Origin: Deltaproteobacteria bacterium
GTDB taxonomy: Bacteria > Myxococcota_A > Polyangia > Polyangiales > Polyangiaceae
NCBI GenBank assembly: GCA_016875405.1
Contig: VGRJ01000014.1
Location: 1-64,000 of the forward strand
Direction: 5' to 3'
DNA: 64,000 nt
The number at the start of each line of letters is the position of its first letter. The first letter of the stretch is position 1. The notes under the pieces are model-generated. The model was not told where the DNA came from. It did not search any database and saw only the letters and a program-made list of their open reading frames with translations. Position numbers and translations under genes: made by a program. Of the stretch, positions 1 to 9,131 are shown piece by piece.

Positions 1-320
1 TCCCGCTGCTCCGCGCTCCCGAACGAGGTGATCACCTCACCGACCATGTTCGTCACCGCCATCGTGACCGCGGTCGAGGCGCAGCCGCGCGCCACTTCCA
101 TCATCGCGAGCGCGTACGCGACGACGCCGGCCTCGGCGCCACCGAGCTCGGCAGGCACATTGACGCCCATCAAGCCGAGCTCCGCGAGGCCTCGCAGCTG
201 CTCGAGCGGGAAGCGCGCCTCGCGGTCGAGCTCGGCCGCCACGGGCTTCACCGCGCGCTCGACGTACTCGCGCGCGCTCTTCACGATCAGGGCCTGCGTC
301 TCGTTCAGCTCGAAGTCCAT
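1..320 (-). CDS. Acyl-CoA dehydrogenase, N-terminal part (truncated by window edge)
   Basis: Reverse-strand translation from ATG at 320: MDFELNETQALIVKSAREYVERAVKPVAAELDREARFPLEQLRGLAELGLMGVNVPAELGG..., a typical acyl-CoA dehydrogenase N-terminus. Confidence 0.85.
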   Translation of the reverse strand, partial: MDFELNETQALIVKSAREYVERAVKPVAAELDREARFPLEQLRGLAELGLMGVNVPAELGGAEAGVVAYALAMMEVARGCASTAVTMAVTNMVGEVITSFGSAEQR

Positions 321-428
321 GGTGGCTCCACGTGCGGCGCGACCACGGCCACGGGCCTTGATCGAGGAGTTACCTTGGACCCGGGCAAAAACTCGCGCAA
401 GGGGGTTCGCTAGGCTACGACTCGCGCG

Positions 429-1961
429 GTGAAGGCCTCCCCTTCGGCTCGTTGGCTCGCCCTCGTGCTCGTGGGCTGCGCCGCCGAGCGCGGCGGGCAC
501 GACGAGCCGACCAGCGCGGCAAGCGCGACGGCGACCATGGCTGCGACCGAAGAGCCTGCCCCATCGGCGAGCGCGCCCCTTCACGCGAGCGCGCCCCCCG
601 CCGCGTCCGACGAGACGGCGTCGGTGCCGGCCCTCGAAGCGCCCGACTGGCCGAGCGCCGACCAGCGGGCCGTCGGCCTGCCCGCGCCGGTGACCGGTGA
701 CCGGATCTACAGCAAATCGCGGCACCTTTGGATTCGCAGCCAGCCCGGCGGCAAGGGCGAGGACTGGATGGGCTACCTGTCGCTGGGCGACTCGATCCGG
801 GTGAGGGACGGCGACGCAAAGCGCGCGCACGTCGCGCGGGGCGAGGGCTCGTGGTGCCGCGAATGGTACGCCGTCGAGCCGCGCGGCTTCGTCTGCACCG
901 GGATGGAAGGCACCCTCGACGCGAACGACCCCGAGATCGTGGAGCTCGTGCGCACCCGCGCCAACACGCGCTCGCCCTGGCCGTACCGCTACGGCGAGTC
1001 GCTCGGGGCAGCGGTCGCCTCGAGGCTCCCCGAGGCCCGAGGCGGCGCGGCGAGCTCGACGAGGCCCGCGCTCTTCCCGATGAATCCAGCCGGGCGCTCG
1101 CTGTTCCACGACATCGCGGCCGGCTCGACCGTCGCCTACACCGACGCGTTCGAGCACGACGGCAAGCCGTACCTGCTCACCTGGGATCGCGGCATCGTCG
1201 AGCAGAGCCGCGTAAAGCCCTACCCCGAGTCGCCCTTCCACGGCCTGCCGCTCGGGGGCGAGCTCGCCCTGCCGCTCGCGTTCGTGCGCGCCGACGAGGG
1301 CGCAGAGGTGCTACGTCGCGAGCCCGACGGCACGCTCGTCGCGACCGGGACGACGCTCCCGCGCCTCGCCTGGGCCACCCTGACCGGCCGCACCGAGGGC
1401 GAAGGACGCGCGCGCGCCCACGAGACGCGCGACGGTCGATGGCTGCGCGGCGGCGAGCTCGCGATCGCGCGGCAGGCCCCGGTCGTGCCTCCGATGGTCG
1501 CGACCTCGGGCGGGCGCAAGACCTGGGTCGACATCAGCCTCTTCGCCGGAACGCTGGTGGCCTACGAGGACGAGAAGCCGGTTTACGCGACCCTGGTGTC
1601 GCCCGGTCGCGGCGGCCCCCCGGTGCCAGGAAAGACCACGCTCAGCACCGCCTCGACGCCGATCGGGACCTACGCGGTGCTCGGGAAGTTCACGACCGCG
1701 ACCATGATCTCGAGCACGGTGTCCACGCTCGTGCACACCGAGGTCCAGTACACGCAGAATTTCGAGGGCCCCTACTCGCTCCACGGCGCGTACTGGCACG
1801 ATCGCTGGGGCCTGAAGAAGAGCGCGGGCTGCGTGAACCTCGCGCCGATCGACGCGCATCGCCTGTTCGCGTGGACCGACCCGCCGCTCCCCGAGGGGTG
1901 GCACGGCATGAAGTCCACGAGCGATACGCGAGCCCGAACTCTCGTCAACATCCGCAGGTGA
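429..1961 (+). CDS. L,D-transpeptidase (YkuD-like) lipoprotein with variant SAGC motif
   Basis: Lipobox LVGCAAE; C-terminal HGAYWHDRWGLKKSAGCVNLAPIDAHRLFAWTDPPLPEGWHG; paralogous to the CDS at 39263-40885. Confidence 0.85.
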   Translation: MKASPSARWLALVLVGCAAERGGHDEPTSAASATATMAATEEPAPSASAPLHASAPPAASDETASVPALEAPDWPSADQRAVGLPAPVTGDRIYSKSRHLWIRSQPGGKGEDWMGYLSLGDSIRVRDGDAKRAHVARGEGSWCREWYAVEPRGFVCTGMEGTLDANDPEIVELVRTRANTRSPWPYRYGESLGAAVASRLPEARGGAASSTRPALFPMNPAGRSLFHDIAAGSTVAYTDAFEHDGKPYLLTWDRGIVEQSRVKPYPESPFHGLPLGGELALPLAFVRADEGAEVLRREPDGTLVATGTTLPRLAWATLTGRTEGEGRARAHETRDGRWLRGGELAIARQAPVVPPMVATSGGRKTWVDISLFAGTLVAYEDEKPVYATLVSPGRGGPPVPGKTTLSTASTPIGTYAVLGKFTTATMISSTVSTLVHTEVQYTQNFEGPYSLHGAYWHDRWGLKKSAGCVNLAPIDAHRLFAWTDPPLPEGWHGMKSTSDTRARTLVNIRR

Positions 1962-1978
1962 GCGCCGCGAGATGAGGC

Positions 1979-3019
1979 TTGCCTCGAGGGCCGATCCCCG
2001 CGACGCTGACGGCTCGAAGGTCGCCTGTGCAGAACCGCAACCCACCGGTCTCGAAGCGCCCTGAGGCGCGCCCGCTGCTCTCGAGCGTGCCGCGCGGTGG
2101 CGCCCTCGGCGGGCTGCGCACGCGCGCTCCACGAGCCGCGGCGACCGCCGGTACGACGACCGAACCTGCGAGCTCTCAGGTCGAGGCGCGCCGCCGCCTG
2201 CTCGCGAAGCTCAGCAAAGTGCGCCCCATGAGCGCGACGGCGCAGCGGGTGCTCGCCCTTACCGGCGGAGAAGACGCGCAAGTCCCCGCGATCGCCGACG
2301 CCATCGCGGGCGATCCGGCGCTCGCGACCGAGACGCTGCGACTCGCCAACAGCGCCGTGTACCGACGCGCGTACCCGATCGAGGACATCAAGCGCGCCGT
2401 GATGACCCTCGGACTCGACCAGCTCCACTCGATGGCGACCGCGATGGCGCTCCTCGGGACGGTGTCGTCCGAGCACCCGCTGTTCGATGATCTGCACGCC
2501 TCGTCGGTGCTCGGCGCGACCCTCGCAGGCTTGCTCACGACCGAGCTCTACGAGGTCGAGAAGAGCACCGCCTTCGTCGCCGGACTGCTCGCCGAGATGG
2601 GCGCGATGGCGTGCCTCATGCTCGACGACGACTACGCCGCGATCCTCCGCGCGCATGCGCTCGCGCCCCTCGAGCGAGAGCGCGTCGAGCTCGACACCTA
2701 CGGCATGACCTCATGGGAAGTCGGCGGCCAGCTGCTCGCGAAGAACCGCGTGCCCGACTCGATCGTCGAGGCCGTGAAGCAGCCGAGCGACCTCCAGGGC
2801 CGCGAGGTGCCGCTCTTGTCGCGCATCGTCGTCTTCACCCGCGCGGCGGCGCCGCTGATCCTCGCCACCGAGAAGGAGGGCGGGTTGTCCGACGCGCGCG
2901 AGCGCCTCGACGCCATCGCGCGCCTCGCCGGCCTCGAGATCGGCTCGGAGACGCTCCTCGCGCTCTGCGACTGGGCCACCTCGAGCGCGTCCTTCATGAC
3001 CCGACCGACCCGCGGCTGA
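1979..3019 (+). CDS. HDOD domain protein
   Basis: LLAKLSKVRPMSATAQRVLALTGGEDAQVPAIADAIAGDPALATETLRLANSAVYRRAYPIEDIKRAVMTLGLDQL is HDOD-like; start uncertain (TTG). Confidence 0.8.
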   Translation: MPRGPIPATLTARRSPVQNRNPPVSKRPEARPLLSSVPRGGALGGLRTRAPRAAATAGTTTEPASSQVEARRRLLAKLSKVRPMSATAQRVLALTGGEDAQVPAIADAIAGDPALATETLRLANSAVYRRAYPIEDIKRAVMTLGLDQLHSMATAMALLGTVSSEHPLFDDLHASSVLGATLAGLLTTELYEVEKSTAFVAGLLAEMGAMACLMLDDDYAAILRAHALAPLERERVELDTYGMTSWEVGGQLLAKNRVPDSIVEAVKQPSDLQGREVPLLSRIVVFTRAAAPLILATEKEGGLSDARERLDAIARLAGLEIGSETLLALCDWATSSASFMTRPTRG

Positions 3020-3043
3020 CCCGCCGTACCGTCGCTCGCCTCG

Positions 3044-4219
3044 TCACCCGCGCGCCCAGAGCGGCACCGCGCGCGCGAGCCCCTCGGCGAAGCTCGCCTC
3101 GTCGGTGAGCAAGCTCATCACGACCACCCCCGGGCCCGGCATGTCGTAGGCGTAGCCGGGATGCACGAGCACCCCCGCCTCGAGCGTGCGCTCGAGCCAC
3201 TCGTCGTCGCTGCGCGTGCGCGGCACCTCCACGAGCGCGTAGAAGCCGCCGTCGAACGGCACCCGCCGGAGCGGGCTCTCGGGCCCTGCCGCGAAGAGGG
3301 CGGCGTCGAGCGCCTCGAGGTTCTGCGCGAGCCTGCGTCGTGCGCGGGCCTGCATCCGGGGCACCGCCGCGAGGAGGTCGGGCAGCGCGAGCTGCACCGG
3401 CGTACCGACCGACAGGTAGCTGTCCGCCACGATCTCGAGCCGCGCGAGCGCCTCCGCCACGAGCGCCTCGTCCTCGCCTCCGACCACGATCCAGCCGAGC
3501 TTGAGCTGCGGCAGGAGCGCGACCTTCGAGAGGCCGCTCATGATAAACGTCAAGCCTCCGGTCGTCCCCGCGAACGTCGGCAGGCGATCGGCCGGGAGCG
3601 TCGGGCCGGCGGGATAGTCCGCGAACACCTCGTCGACGACCAGCGCCGCGTCGTGACGACGCGCGAGGGCGGCGAGGGCCTCAGCCTCATCGCGACGAGT
3701 GAAGGCGCCGGTCGGGTTCCCCGGGTGCACGACCGTCACCGCGCGGGCCCGCGTCGCGACGAGCGCGCGCTCGACGGCGGCGAGGTCGATGCGCCAGCGC
3801 TCCTCACGGAGCAACGGGTAACGCTCGAGCCGCACCGACTCGAGGTCGGCGAGGTAAGGGAGCAGCGGGTACGAGGGCGACGGGACGAGCACCGTGTCGC
3901 CCGGGTCGGCGAGCAGCTTGAAGAGCCACGCGTACGCCTCGCTCGTGCTCGCGGTGATCACGACGCGCGAAGGATCGATCGTGACCCCGCGCGCCGCGTA
4001 GTAACCTGCGACGGCCTCGCGGGCCATGGGGTGACCGAGCGGCTCGGGCGCGTAGCGCGCCCCGCGTCCGTCTCCGAGGAGCGCCACGAGGTCGGGAGCC
4101 TCGAGCCCCGCCCGGGTCGGATTGCTCTCCGTCAAGTCGAGACAGGAGGCTCCGACGCGCGCGGTGAGCTCGGCCAGGCGACTCGGCGCCCGCGACCAAC
4201 CGGTGCGTCGCGACGGCAT
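3044..4219 (-). CDS. Pyridoxal-phosphate-dependent aminotransferase class I/II
   Basis: TESNPTRAG, VVHPGNPTGAFTRRDE, LVVDEVFADY, IMSGLSKVALLPQLKLGWIVV. Confidence 0.88.
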   Translation of the reverse strand: MPSRRTGWSRAPSRLAELTARVGASCLDLTESNPTRAGLEAPDLVALLGDGRGARYAPEPLGHPMAREAVAGYYAARGVTIDPSRVVITASTSEAYAWLFKLLADPGDTVLVPSPSYPLLPYLADLESVRLERYPLLREERWRIDLAAVERALVATRARAVTVVHPGNPTGAFTRRDEAEALAALARRHDAALVVDEVFADYPAGPTLPADRLPTFAGTTGGLTFIMSGLSKVALLPQLKLGWIVVGGEDEALVAEALARLEIVADSYLSVGTPVQLALPDLLAAVPRMQARARRRLAQNLEALDAALFAAGPESPLRRVPFDGGFYALVEVPRTRSDDEWLERTLEAGVLVHPGYAYDMPGPGVVVMSLLTDEASFAEGLARAVPLWARG

Positions 4220-4220
4220 G

Positions 4221-5174
4221 TCACGGGCACCCGACGCGATTGACCGGCGCCGACGCGCCCTCGCTGATGGTCACATAGCCGTCGCCCGAGGCCGTCCATT
4301 CGACCGCCTCGCCTTGCTTCTCGACCGCGACGGGCGCGCTGCACGGCTCGGCGGCAAGCGCCTCCGCGACGCTCCCTTCGAGCGGGTAGTGGTAGAGCAT
4401 CGTGTAGGCGCGGAGCAGGATCCCCTTGCCCTGCGGGTGAATCGAGCCCGACGTGAAGCGGGTGAGGCCGCTCGGCGAAGGCACCTCGCCGAGCTTCTCG
4501 AGGACCACCGTCGCGCCCGGCGTGAGCGGCATCGGGAAACGGTAGAGCGTCGACGCGCCGACGACGACCTTCGAGACGATGAAGAGCTCGCCCGTCGTCG
4601 GGTGCACGAGCAGCGTCTCGGCGTCGCGGCTCCCGTCGGGGTACGTGAAGTGCAGCGGCTCGGCCTTGACACTCTGCGTCCCAACGAGCGTCTTCGGCTC
4701 CGGAACGCGGTACACGGTGCACGAGCTGCGCTTCGCGAGGTTGTCACCGATGTCGGCGAGATAGACGCAGCGCCCCTCGGGGCACGGCCCGGCCGCCGCG
4801 TCCTCCCAGTCGACGGCGAAGGCACCGTCGACGTCGAAGCGCCCGCGCTCCTTGCCGCTCGCGTCGATCGCGAAGAGGCGCGCGCCGTCCCCGGAGTCGT
4901 TGTGGACGTAGTACACGTCGGGGTGGAGCGCGCTTGCGGCAATGCCCGACACCTCGACGAGGTCCGGACTCGCGAGCGTCCCCACCGCCGCCGGCGCCCC
5001 GCAGCGCTTGCACGGGTCGAAGATCCCCGCGCCTCCACCACCGCTCGACGATGCGGTCACCGCGACGCTCGTCGACGCGCTCGCGGTCGAGCCGTCAGGC
5101 GACTCGGCGGGCGGAGGCTCGCAGCCGAGGACCGCGAGCGAGAGGACGAGGCCCGTCGGCCGCGCGTGCGTCAT
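4221..5174 (-). CDS. Predicted lipoprotein, possible beta-propeller-type secreted protein
   Basis: MTHARPTGLVLSLAVLGCEPPP lipobox; start overlaps the aat stop (ATGA). Confidence 0.65.
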   Translation of the reverse strand: MTHARPTGLVLSLAVLGCEPPPAESPDGSTASASTSVAVTASSSGGGGAGIFDPCKRCGAPAAVGTLASPDLVEVSGIAASALHPDVYYVHNDSGDGARLFAIDASGKERGRFDVDGAFAVDWEDAAAGPCPEGRCVYLADIGDNLAKRSSCTVYRVPEPKTLVGTQSVKAEPLHFTYPDGSRDAETLLVHPTTGELFIVSKVVVGASTLYRFPMPLTPGATVVLEKLGEVPSPSGLTRFTSGSIHPQGKGILLRAYTMLYHYPLEGSVAEALAAEPCSAPVAVEKQGEAVEWTASGDGYVTISEGASAPVNRVGCP

Positions 5175-5890
5175 GTCGTCGCCGTACCACGCGAGGCCGG
5201 CGGGTCGAAGCGCCATGTACCGACGCGCGTCGGCCGCTCGAGCAGCCGGTCGAGCTCCGCGAGGTAGCGCGCCCGAGGCCACGGCCGCGCCCCGAAGCGC
5301 TCGAGGTGGGCCGTGTGCACCTGCGCGTCCACGAGCTCGATCCCCCACGCAGCGAGCTGCCGCACCAGCGTGACGAAGCCGACCTTCGAGGCGTCGGGCG
5401 CGTCCGCGAACATCGACTCGCCGAAGAACGCGCCGCCGAGCGACACGCCGTAGAGCCCACCAACGAGCCCACCGTCGCTCGCGAGTCGCACCTCGACCGA
5501 GTGCGCGTAACCGAGGTGGTGCAGCTCGACGTAGGCCTCGAGCATCGCGGGCGTGATCCAGGTCCCACGCTGCCCGGGCCTCGAGACGCACGCGCAGCGC
5601 TCGATCACCTCGGCGAAGGCCTCGTCGAGGCTGACGCGGAGCCCACCGCGGTTCATCACCCGGCGGAGGCTCGACGGGACGTGGAGCTCGGCGCTCGGCA
5701 ACACGTAGCGCGGATCGGGGCTGTGCCAGAGGAGCGGGTAGCCGCGCTCCGGCCACGGGAAGATGCCGCTCGCGTAACCGAGGAGGACGCGCTCCGAGCG
5801 CAGATCGCCGCCGACCGCCAAGAGACCATCGGGATCGGCGTGCGAGGGCGGCGGGAACGCGAGGCGTTCGTCGAGGCGGTAGATGGGCAT
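5171..5890 (-). CDS. aat: Leucyl/phenylalanyl-tRNA--protein transferase
   Basis: MPIYRLDERLAFPPPSHADPDGLLAVGGDL...GYASGIFPWPERGYPLLWHSPDPRYVL...GGLYGVSLGGAFFGESMF. Confidence 0.95.
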   Translation of the reverse strand: MPIYRLDERLAFPPPSHADPDGLLAVGGDLRSERVLLGYASGIFPWPERGYPLLWHSPDPRYVLPSAELHVPSSLRRVMNRGGLRVSLDEAFAEVIERCACVSRPGQRGTWITPAMLEAYVELHHLGYAHSVEVRLASDGGLVGGLYGVSLGGAFFGESMFADAPDASKVGFVTLVRQLAAWGIELVDAQVHTAHLERFGARPWPRARYLAELDRLLERPTRVGTWRFDPPASRGTATT

Positions 5891-5974
5891 TCGGCAGCGT
5901 GGCCCGCGAGGCCGGGGCATTTTACACGACAACGGTGTGCGATCCGCTATGCTCCGCCGCAAGGAGAACCTCCC

Positions 5975-6730
5975 ATGCGCGCAGCGTTCGCAATGAATCA
6001 GGGCCTTTCGACGGTGGTGTGGGCAGCGGCGCTGGTGGCGCTCGGAGCAGCTTGCGAAGAGTCGGGCTCGTCGTCTTCGGCGGCGCCCAGCGTCGCGGCG
6101 GCGGGCTCGGGCGGTGCGGCCGGCACCACGACCTCGGCCTCGGCCTCGACCGCCGTGGCCTCCTCGAGCACCGCGGTGCAGTCCTCCTCCGCGGCGACGA
6201 GCGGCGCGGGCGGCGGCAACGTCGTGTGCGATCCGCCCGCGGCGGCCGACAGCGTGTTCGCGACGAGCGAAACCAAGGTCGGTGACGTAAAGCCGACGAG
6301 CATGTGCGAGTACCGCGGCAAGGTGCTCCTAATCTTCAATGCGGCCGAGCTCTGCGGGTACACCGGGCAGTCGACCGCGCTCCAGAAGCTCGAGGCGAGC
6401 TACGAGGGGAAGGGCCTCGAGGTGCTCGGCTTCTACAGCAACGACTTCGGCAACCAGGGTGGCGATCCCGCAGCCTGCAACGCGAACTACAAGATCTCCT
6501 TCGACACCTTCGACATCGCACCCGTCAAGGGTGCCAACGCGCGGCCGGTCTTCGCATGGCTCGCCAAGCAGTCAAACCCCGGCCCCGAGGCGACTCTCGA
6601 GCCGCAGTGGAACTTCTCGAAGTACCTCATCGGTCGCGACGGCAAGCTCGTGAAGCACTGGAGCCACGCGGTCGTGCCGGATGACAAGCAGATCACCGCC
6701 GCGATCGAGGCCGAGCTCGCGAAGAAGTGA
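5975..6730 (+). CDS. Glutathione peroxidase-like lipoprotein
   Basis: Lipobox LGAACEES; VLLIFNAAELCGYTGQ...LEVLGFYSNDFGNQ...WNFSKYLIGRDGKLVKHW. Confidence 0.8.
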   Translation: MRAAFAMNQGLSTVVWAAALVALGAACEESGSSSSAAPSVAAAGSGGAAGTTTSASASTAVASSSTAVQSSSAATSGAGGGNVVCDPPAAADSVFATSETKVGDVKPTSMCEYRGKVLLIFNAAELCGYTGQSTALQKLEASYEGKGLEVLGFYSNDFGNQGGDPAACNANYKISFDTFDIAPVKGANARPVFAWLAKQSNPGPEATLEPQWNFSKYLIGRDGKLVKHWSHAVVPDDKQITAAIEAELAKK

Positions 6731-9131
6731 CCGTACGGCGTCGCGCGGCGAGCCAGCCGAGCGCGACGCACCCCCACGAGCCGAACGAGAGCCGCGTCGT
6801 CTCCGCGTAAGGTGATGCGGCGCAGCCGCCCGCCGCGACGAGGCGGCCGTCTGCGAGCCACGGATCCGCCGCGACGGGCAGCGTCCTCTTCCCCAGCGAG
6901 ACGCCGCGATGCCGCACCTCGACGGTCGCGAGGGTTCCCGCAGGGACGGCCTCGCCGGCCACCGAGAAGCGCCACAGCCCCGGGGCGACGCGCGTGATGG
7001 GCTTTACCACACGGGCGTTGACGGCGCGCACCTCGAGCTCGCCTGGCGGCACGCTGCCGACGACGCGCCCCTCCTCGTCGCGGAGCTCGACCACGCCGTC
7101 GAGCGTGCGATCGAGGCGCGGGCGCAAGTAATCGCCGCCGAGGTTCCAGAAGCTGCGGGCAGCGCTCGCCTCGACCCCGAGCGTCCCCCCTTCGAGGAGG
7201 TCGAGCGTGCGAGCGAGGTCGAGCCGCCCCGGGCCCGCAGCGACCTGGAAGGGCAGCGCCCCGGTCGGTTGCGCGACGCTCGCCTGGAGGAGCTGCAAGA
7301 GCTTCCGCTGCGTGAGCGAAGGATCGCGCTGGAGGAGCAGCGCCATCGCGCCGGCTACCTGCGGCGCCGACATCGACGTTCCGCTCGAGACCGCGTGCGT
7401 CTCGTCGACCACGTAACAGTACTGGGTCTCGGCCGGGCACACCGACGAGGCGAAGATCGGCGCGTCGCTCGTGCGCGGGTCGACGCTCCGCGACATCGCG
7501 GACACCAGGTTCATGCCCGGCGCGACGAGATCGGGCTTCATCACGCCGAGCGCGTTGGGGCCGGCCGCGCTGAACGAGCACACGTCGTCGGGCTCGAGCT
7601 CCGCGAGCACCAGCACCGCGCCCTCGAGCATCGGCCACGAGCGGCGGTTCACGGTGCACCCGACCGCGATGAGCTCGGGGTGGCTCGCGGGCACCGCGAT
7701 CGTTCCGCTCCGCCGCGCACGCGGGAACATGAGGCCGAGCCCGTTGCCGTAGCCCGCGCCCCCGGTTGCGGTGAGCCACAGCTTCGCGTGCCCGTCGCCG
7801 CGGAGGACCACCGCGATCTCTTCCGACGCGGGCCACGTGCCGCTCCACGAGACGATGGCGCCGTTCGTCCCCTCCGGCAGGTAACCGTCCCCGATCTGAC
7901 CGTTGATCACACCCGCGACCACCTCGTCGCCGCGATGCCCGCGATCGTCACCGGGACCGACAAAGCCAATCGACGCGCCAAGAGGACCCTCGAGCGCCAC
8001 GTCGACCTCGTCCTCCGGATCGAAGGTGAGCCACACGAAGCCCGCCCCGACAATGGTGCCCGACGCACCAGGGGAGACGATGGGTACCCGGGTCACTCCG
8101 TGCCGGGAGACGCGCACCTCGGTGTGGATGCCGTAGGGTCCGTCGCCGCGCGCGCTCTCGTAAAGCTGCCCGTCGTTGCCTGCCGCGACCACGACCGCGC
8201 GCCCAGGCGCGTCCTCGCCGATCATCGCGGCGAGCCCACGCTCGAGCTCGCTCGTCCCGTCATGAGGCCCGAACTCGGAGCCGAGGCTCGCGTTGATGAC
8301 CGCCGGCAGCCCGAGCGCGTCGGCTCGGTCGAAGATGAAGCGCGCCGCGTTCAAGATGTCCGGGTCGCTGAAGCCCTCGCTCGACGGCGCCGCGACGACC
8401 AAAGTCGCTCCAGGCGCGACGCCGACGTAGCGAGGCTTCTTCGTGACCGAGAGCCCGCCGTTTCCTGCGGCGATCGCCGCGACATGGGTGCCGTGGCCGC
8501 TCGTGTCGCCTGGCGGCGAGCCCGCCGCGATAAGCTCGTCGAGCTCGACCGAGGAGTAGATCGCGCACGGCGACTGCGCTGGGTCGGTGCACCCGAAGCG
8601 GGCCTCGAGCTCGGGATGTCGGCCGAGCGGAGGCTCGCGACGAAGCAGCCATGCGATTCGCGACTTACCATTCGCGTCTCGAAAGTCGGCATGCGAGACG
8701 TCGACGCCGGTGTCGAGGATGCCGACGACGACCCCCGTCCCGTCGACGCCCGCCGCCTTGCGGAACGAGCTCGCGTTCGTCCAGTTGTTCCCAGAGTAAT
8801 CGAGCTGCGTACGGCGCGGCGGCGCCGTGGTGAGCGTGAGCGCCGGGTGCGCGGCGGCGAAGGCCTCGACGTCTCCCGGCGCGAGGTGGATCGCGCCGAG
8901 CCCCGGAGCGACCGGCAGGAGGCCGTGAGCTCGCGGGTCGTCGGCCGCAGGGACGCGCACGAGCATGGGGACGCGCCCCTCCGGATCGACGAGCGCGCTC
9001 GACCGTGCGCGTGAGGGCGAGACGAGGTGCCGCACGAGCGGTCTCGCCGGCGCATCCGCGCGCGCGTCTCGACCGACGGCCGCGAGGGCCGCGAGGGCCG
9101 CGAGCGTGACGATCGCGGAGACGCGCCGCAT
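6693..9131 (-). CDS. S8 (subtilisin) family serine protease, possible MYXO-CTERM-like C-terminus
   Basis: GVVVGILDTGVDVSHADF, DTSGHGTHVAAIAAG, SSGTSMSAPQVAGAMALL; C-terminal GGCAASP + hydrophobic segment + AARRR. Confidence 0.9.
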   Translation of the reverse strand: MRRVSAIVTLAALAALAAVGRDARADAPARPLVRHLVSPSRARSSALVDPEGRVPMLVRVPAADDPRAHGLLPVAPGLGAIHLAPGDVEAFAAAHPALTLTTAPPRRTQLDYSGNNWTNASSFRKAAGVDGTGVVVGILDTGVDVSHADFRDANGKSRIAWLLRREPPLGRHPELEARFGCTDPAQSPCAIYSSVELDELIAAGSPPGDTSGHGTHVAAIAAGNGGLSVTKKPRYVGVAPGATLVVAAPSSEGFSDPDILNAARFIFDRADALGLPAVINASLGSEFGPHDGTSELERGLAAMIGEDAPGRAVVVAAGNDGQLYESARGDGPYGIHTEVRVSRHGVTRVPIVSPGASGTIVGAGFVWLTFDPEDEVDVALEGPLGASIGFVGPGDDRGHRGDEVVAGVINGQIGDGYLPEGTNGAIVSWSGTWPASEEIAVVLRGDGHAKLWLTATGGAGYGNGLGLMFPRARRSGTIAVPASHPELIAVGCTVNRRSWPMLEGAVLVLAELEPDDVCSFSAAGPNALGVMKPDLVAPGMNLVSAMSRSVDPRTSDAPIFASSVCPAETQYCYVVDETHAVSSGTSMSAPQVAGAMALLLQRDPSLTQRKLLQLLQASVAQPTGALPFQVAAGPGRLDLARTLDLLEGGTLGVEASAARSFWNLGGDYLRPRLDRTLDGVVELRDEEGRVVGSVPPGELEVRAVNARVVKPITRVAPGLWRFSVAGEAVPAGTLATVEVRHRGVSLGKRTLPVAADPWLADGRLVAAGGCAASPYAETTRLSFGSWGCVALGWLAARRRTVTSSRARPRSRR

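Noticed and set aside
4934-6730. 598-aa ORF on + strand
   Set aside because: Most of it is antisense to aat and the lipoprotein; only the part from 5975 (GPx-like with lipobox) is supported.
6909-9014. 701-aa + strand ORF antisense to S8 protease
   Set aside because: High-GC shadow frame; Arg/His-rich, no domain, while the opposite strand encodes a clear protease.
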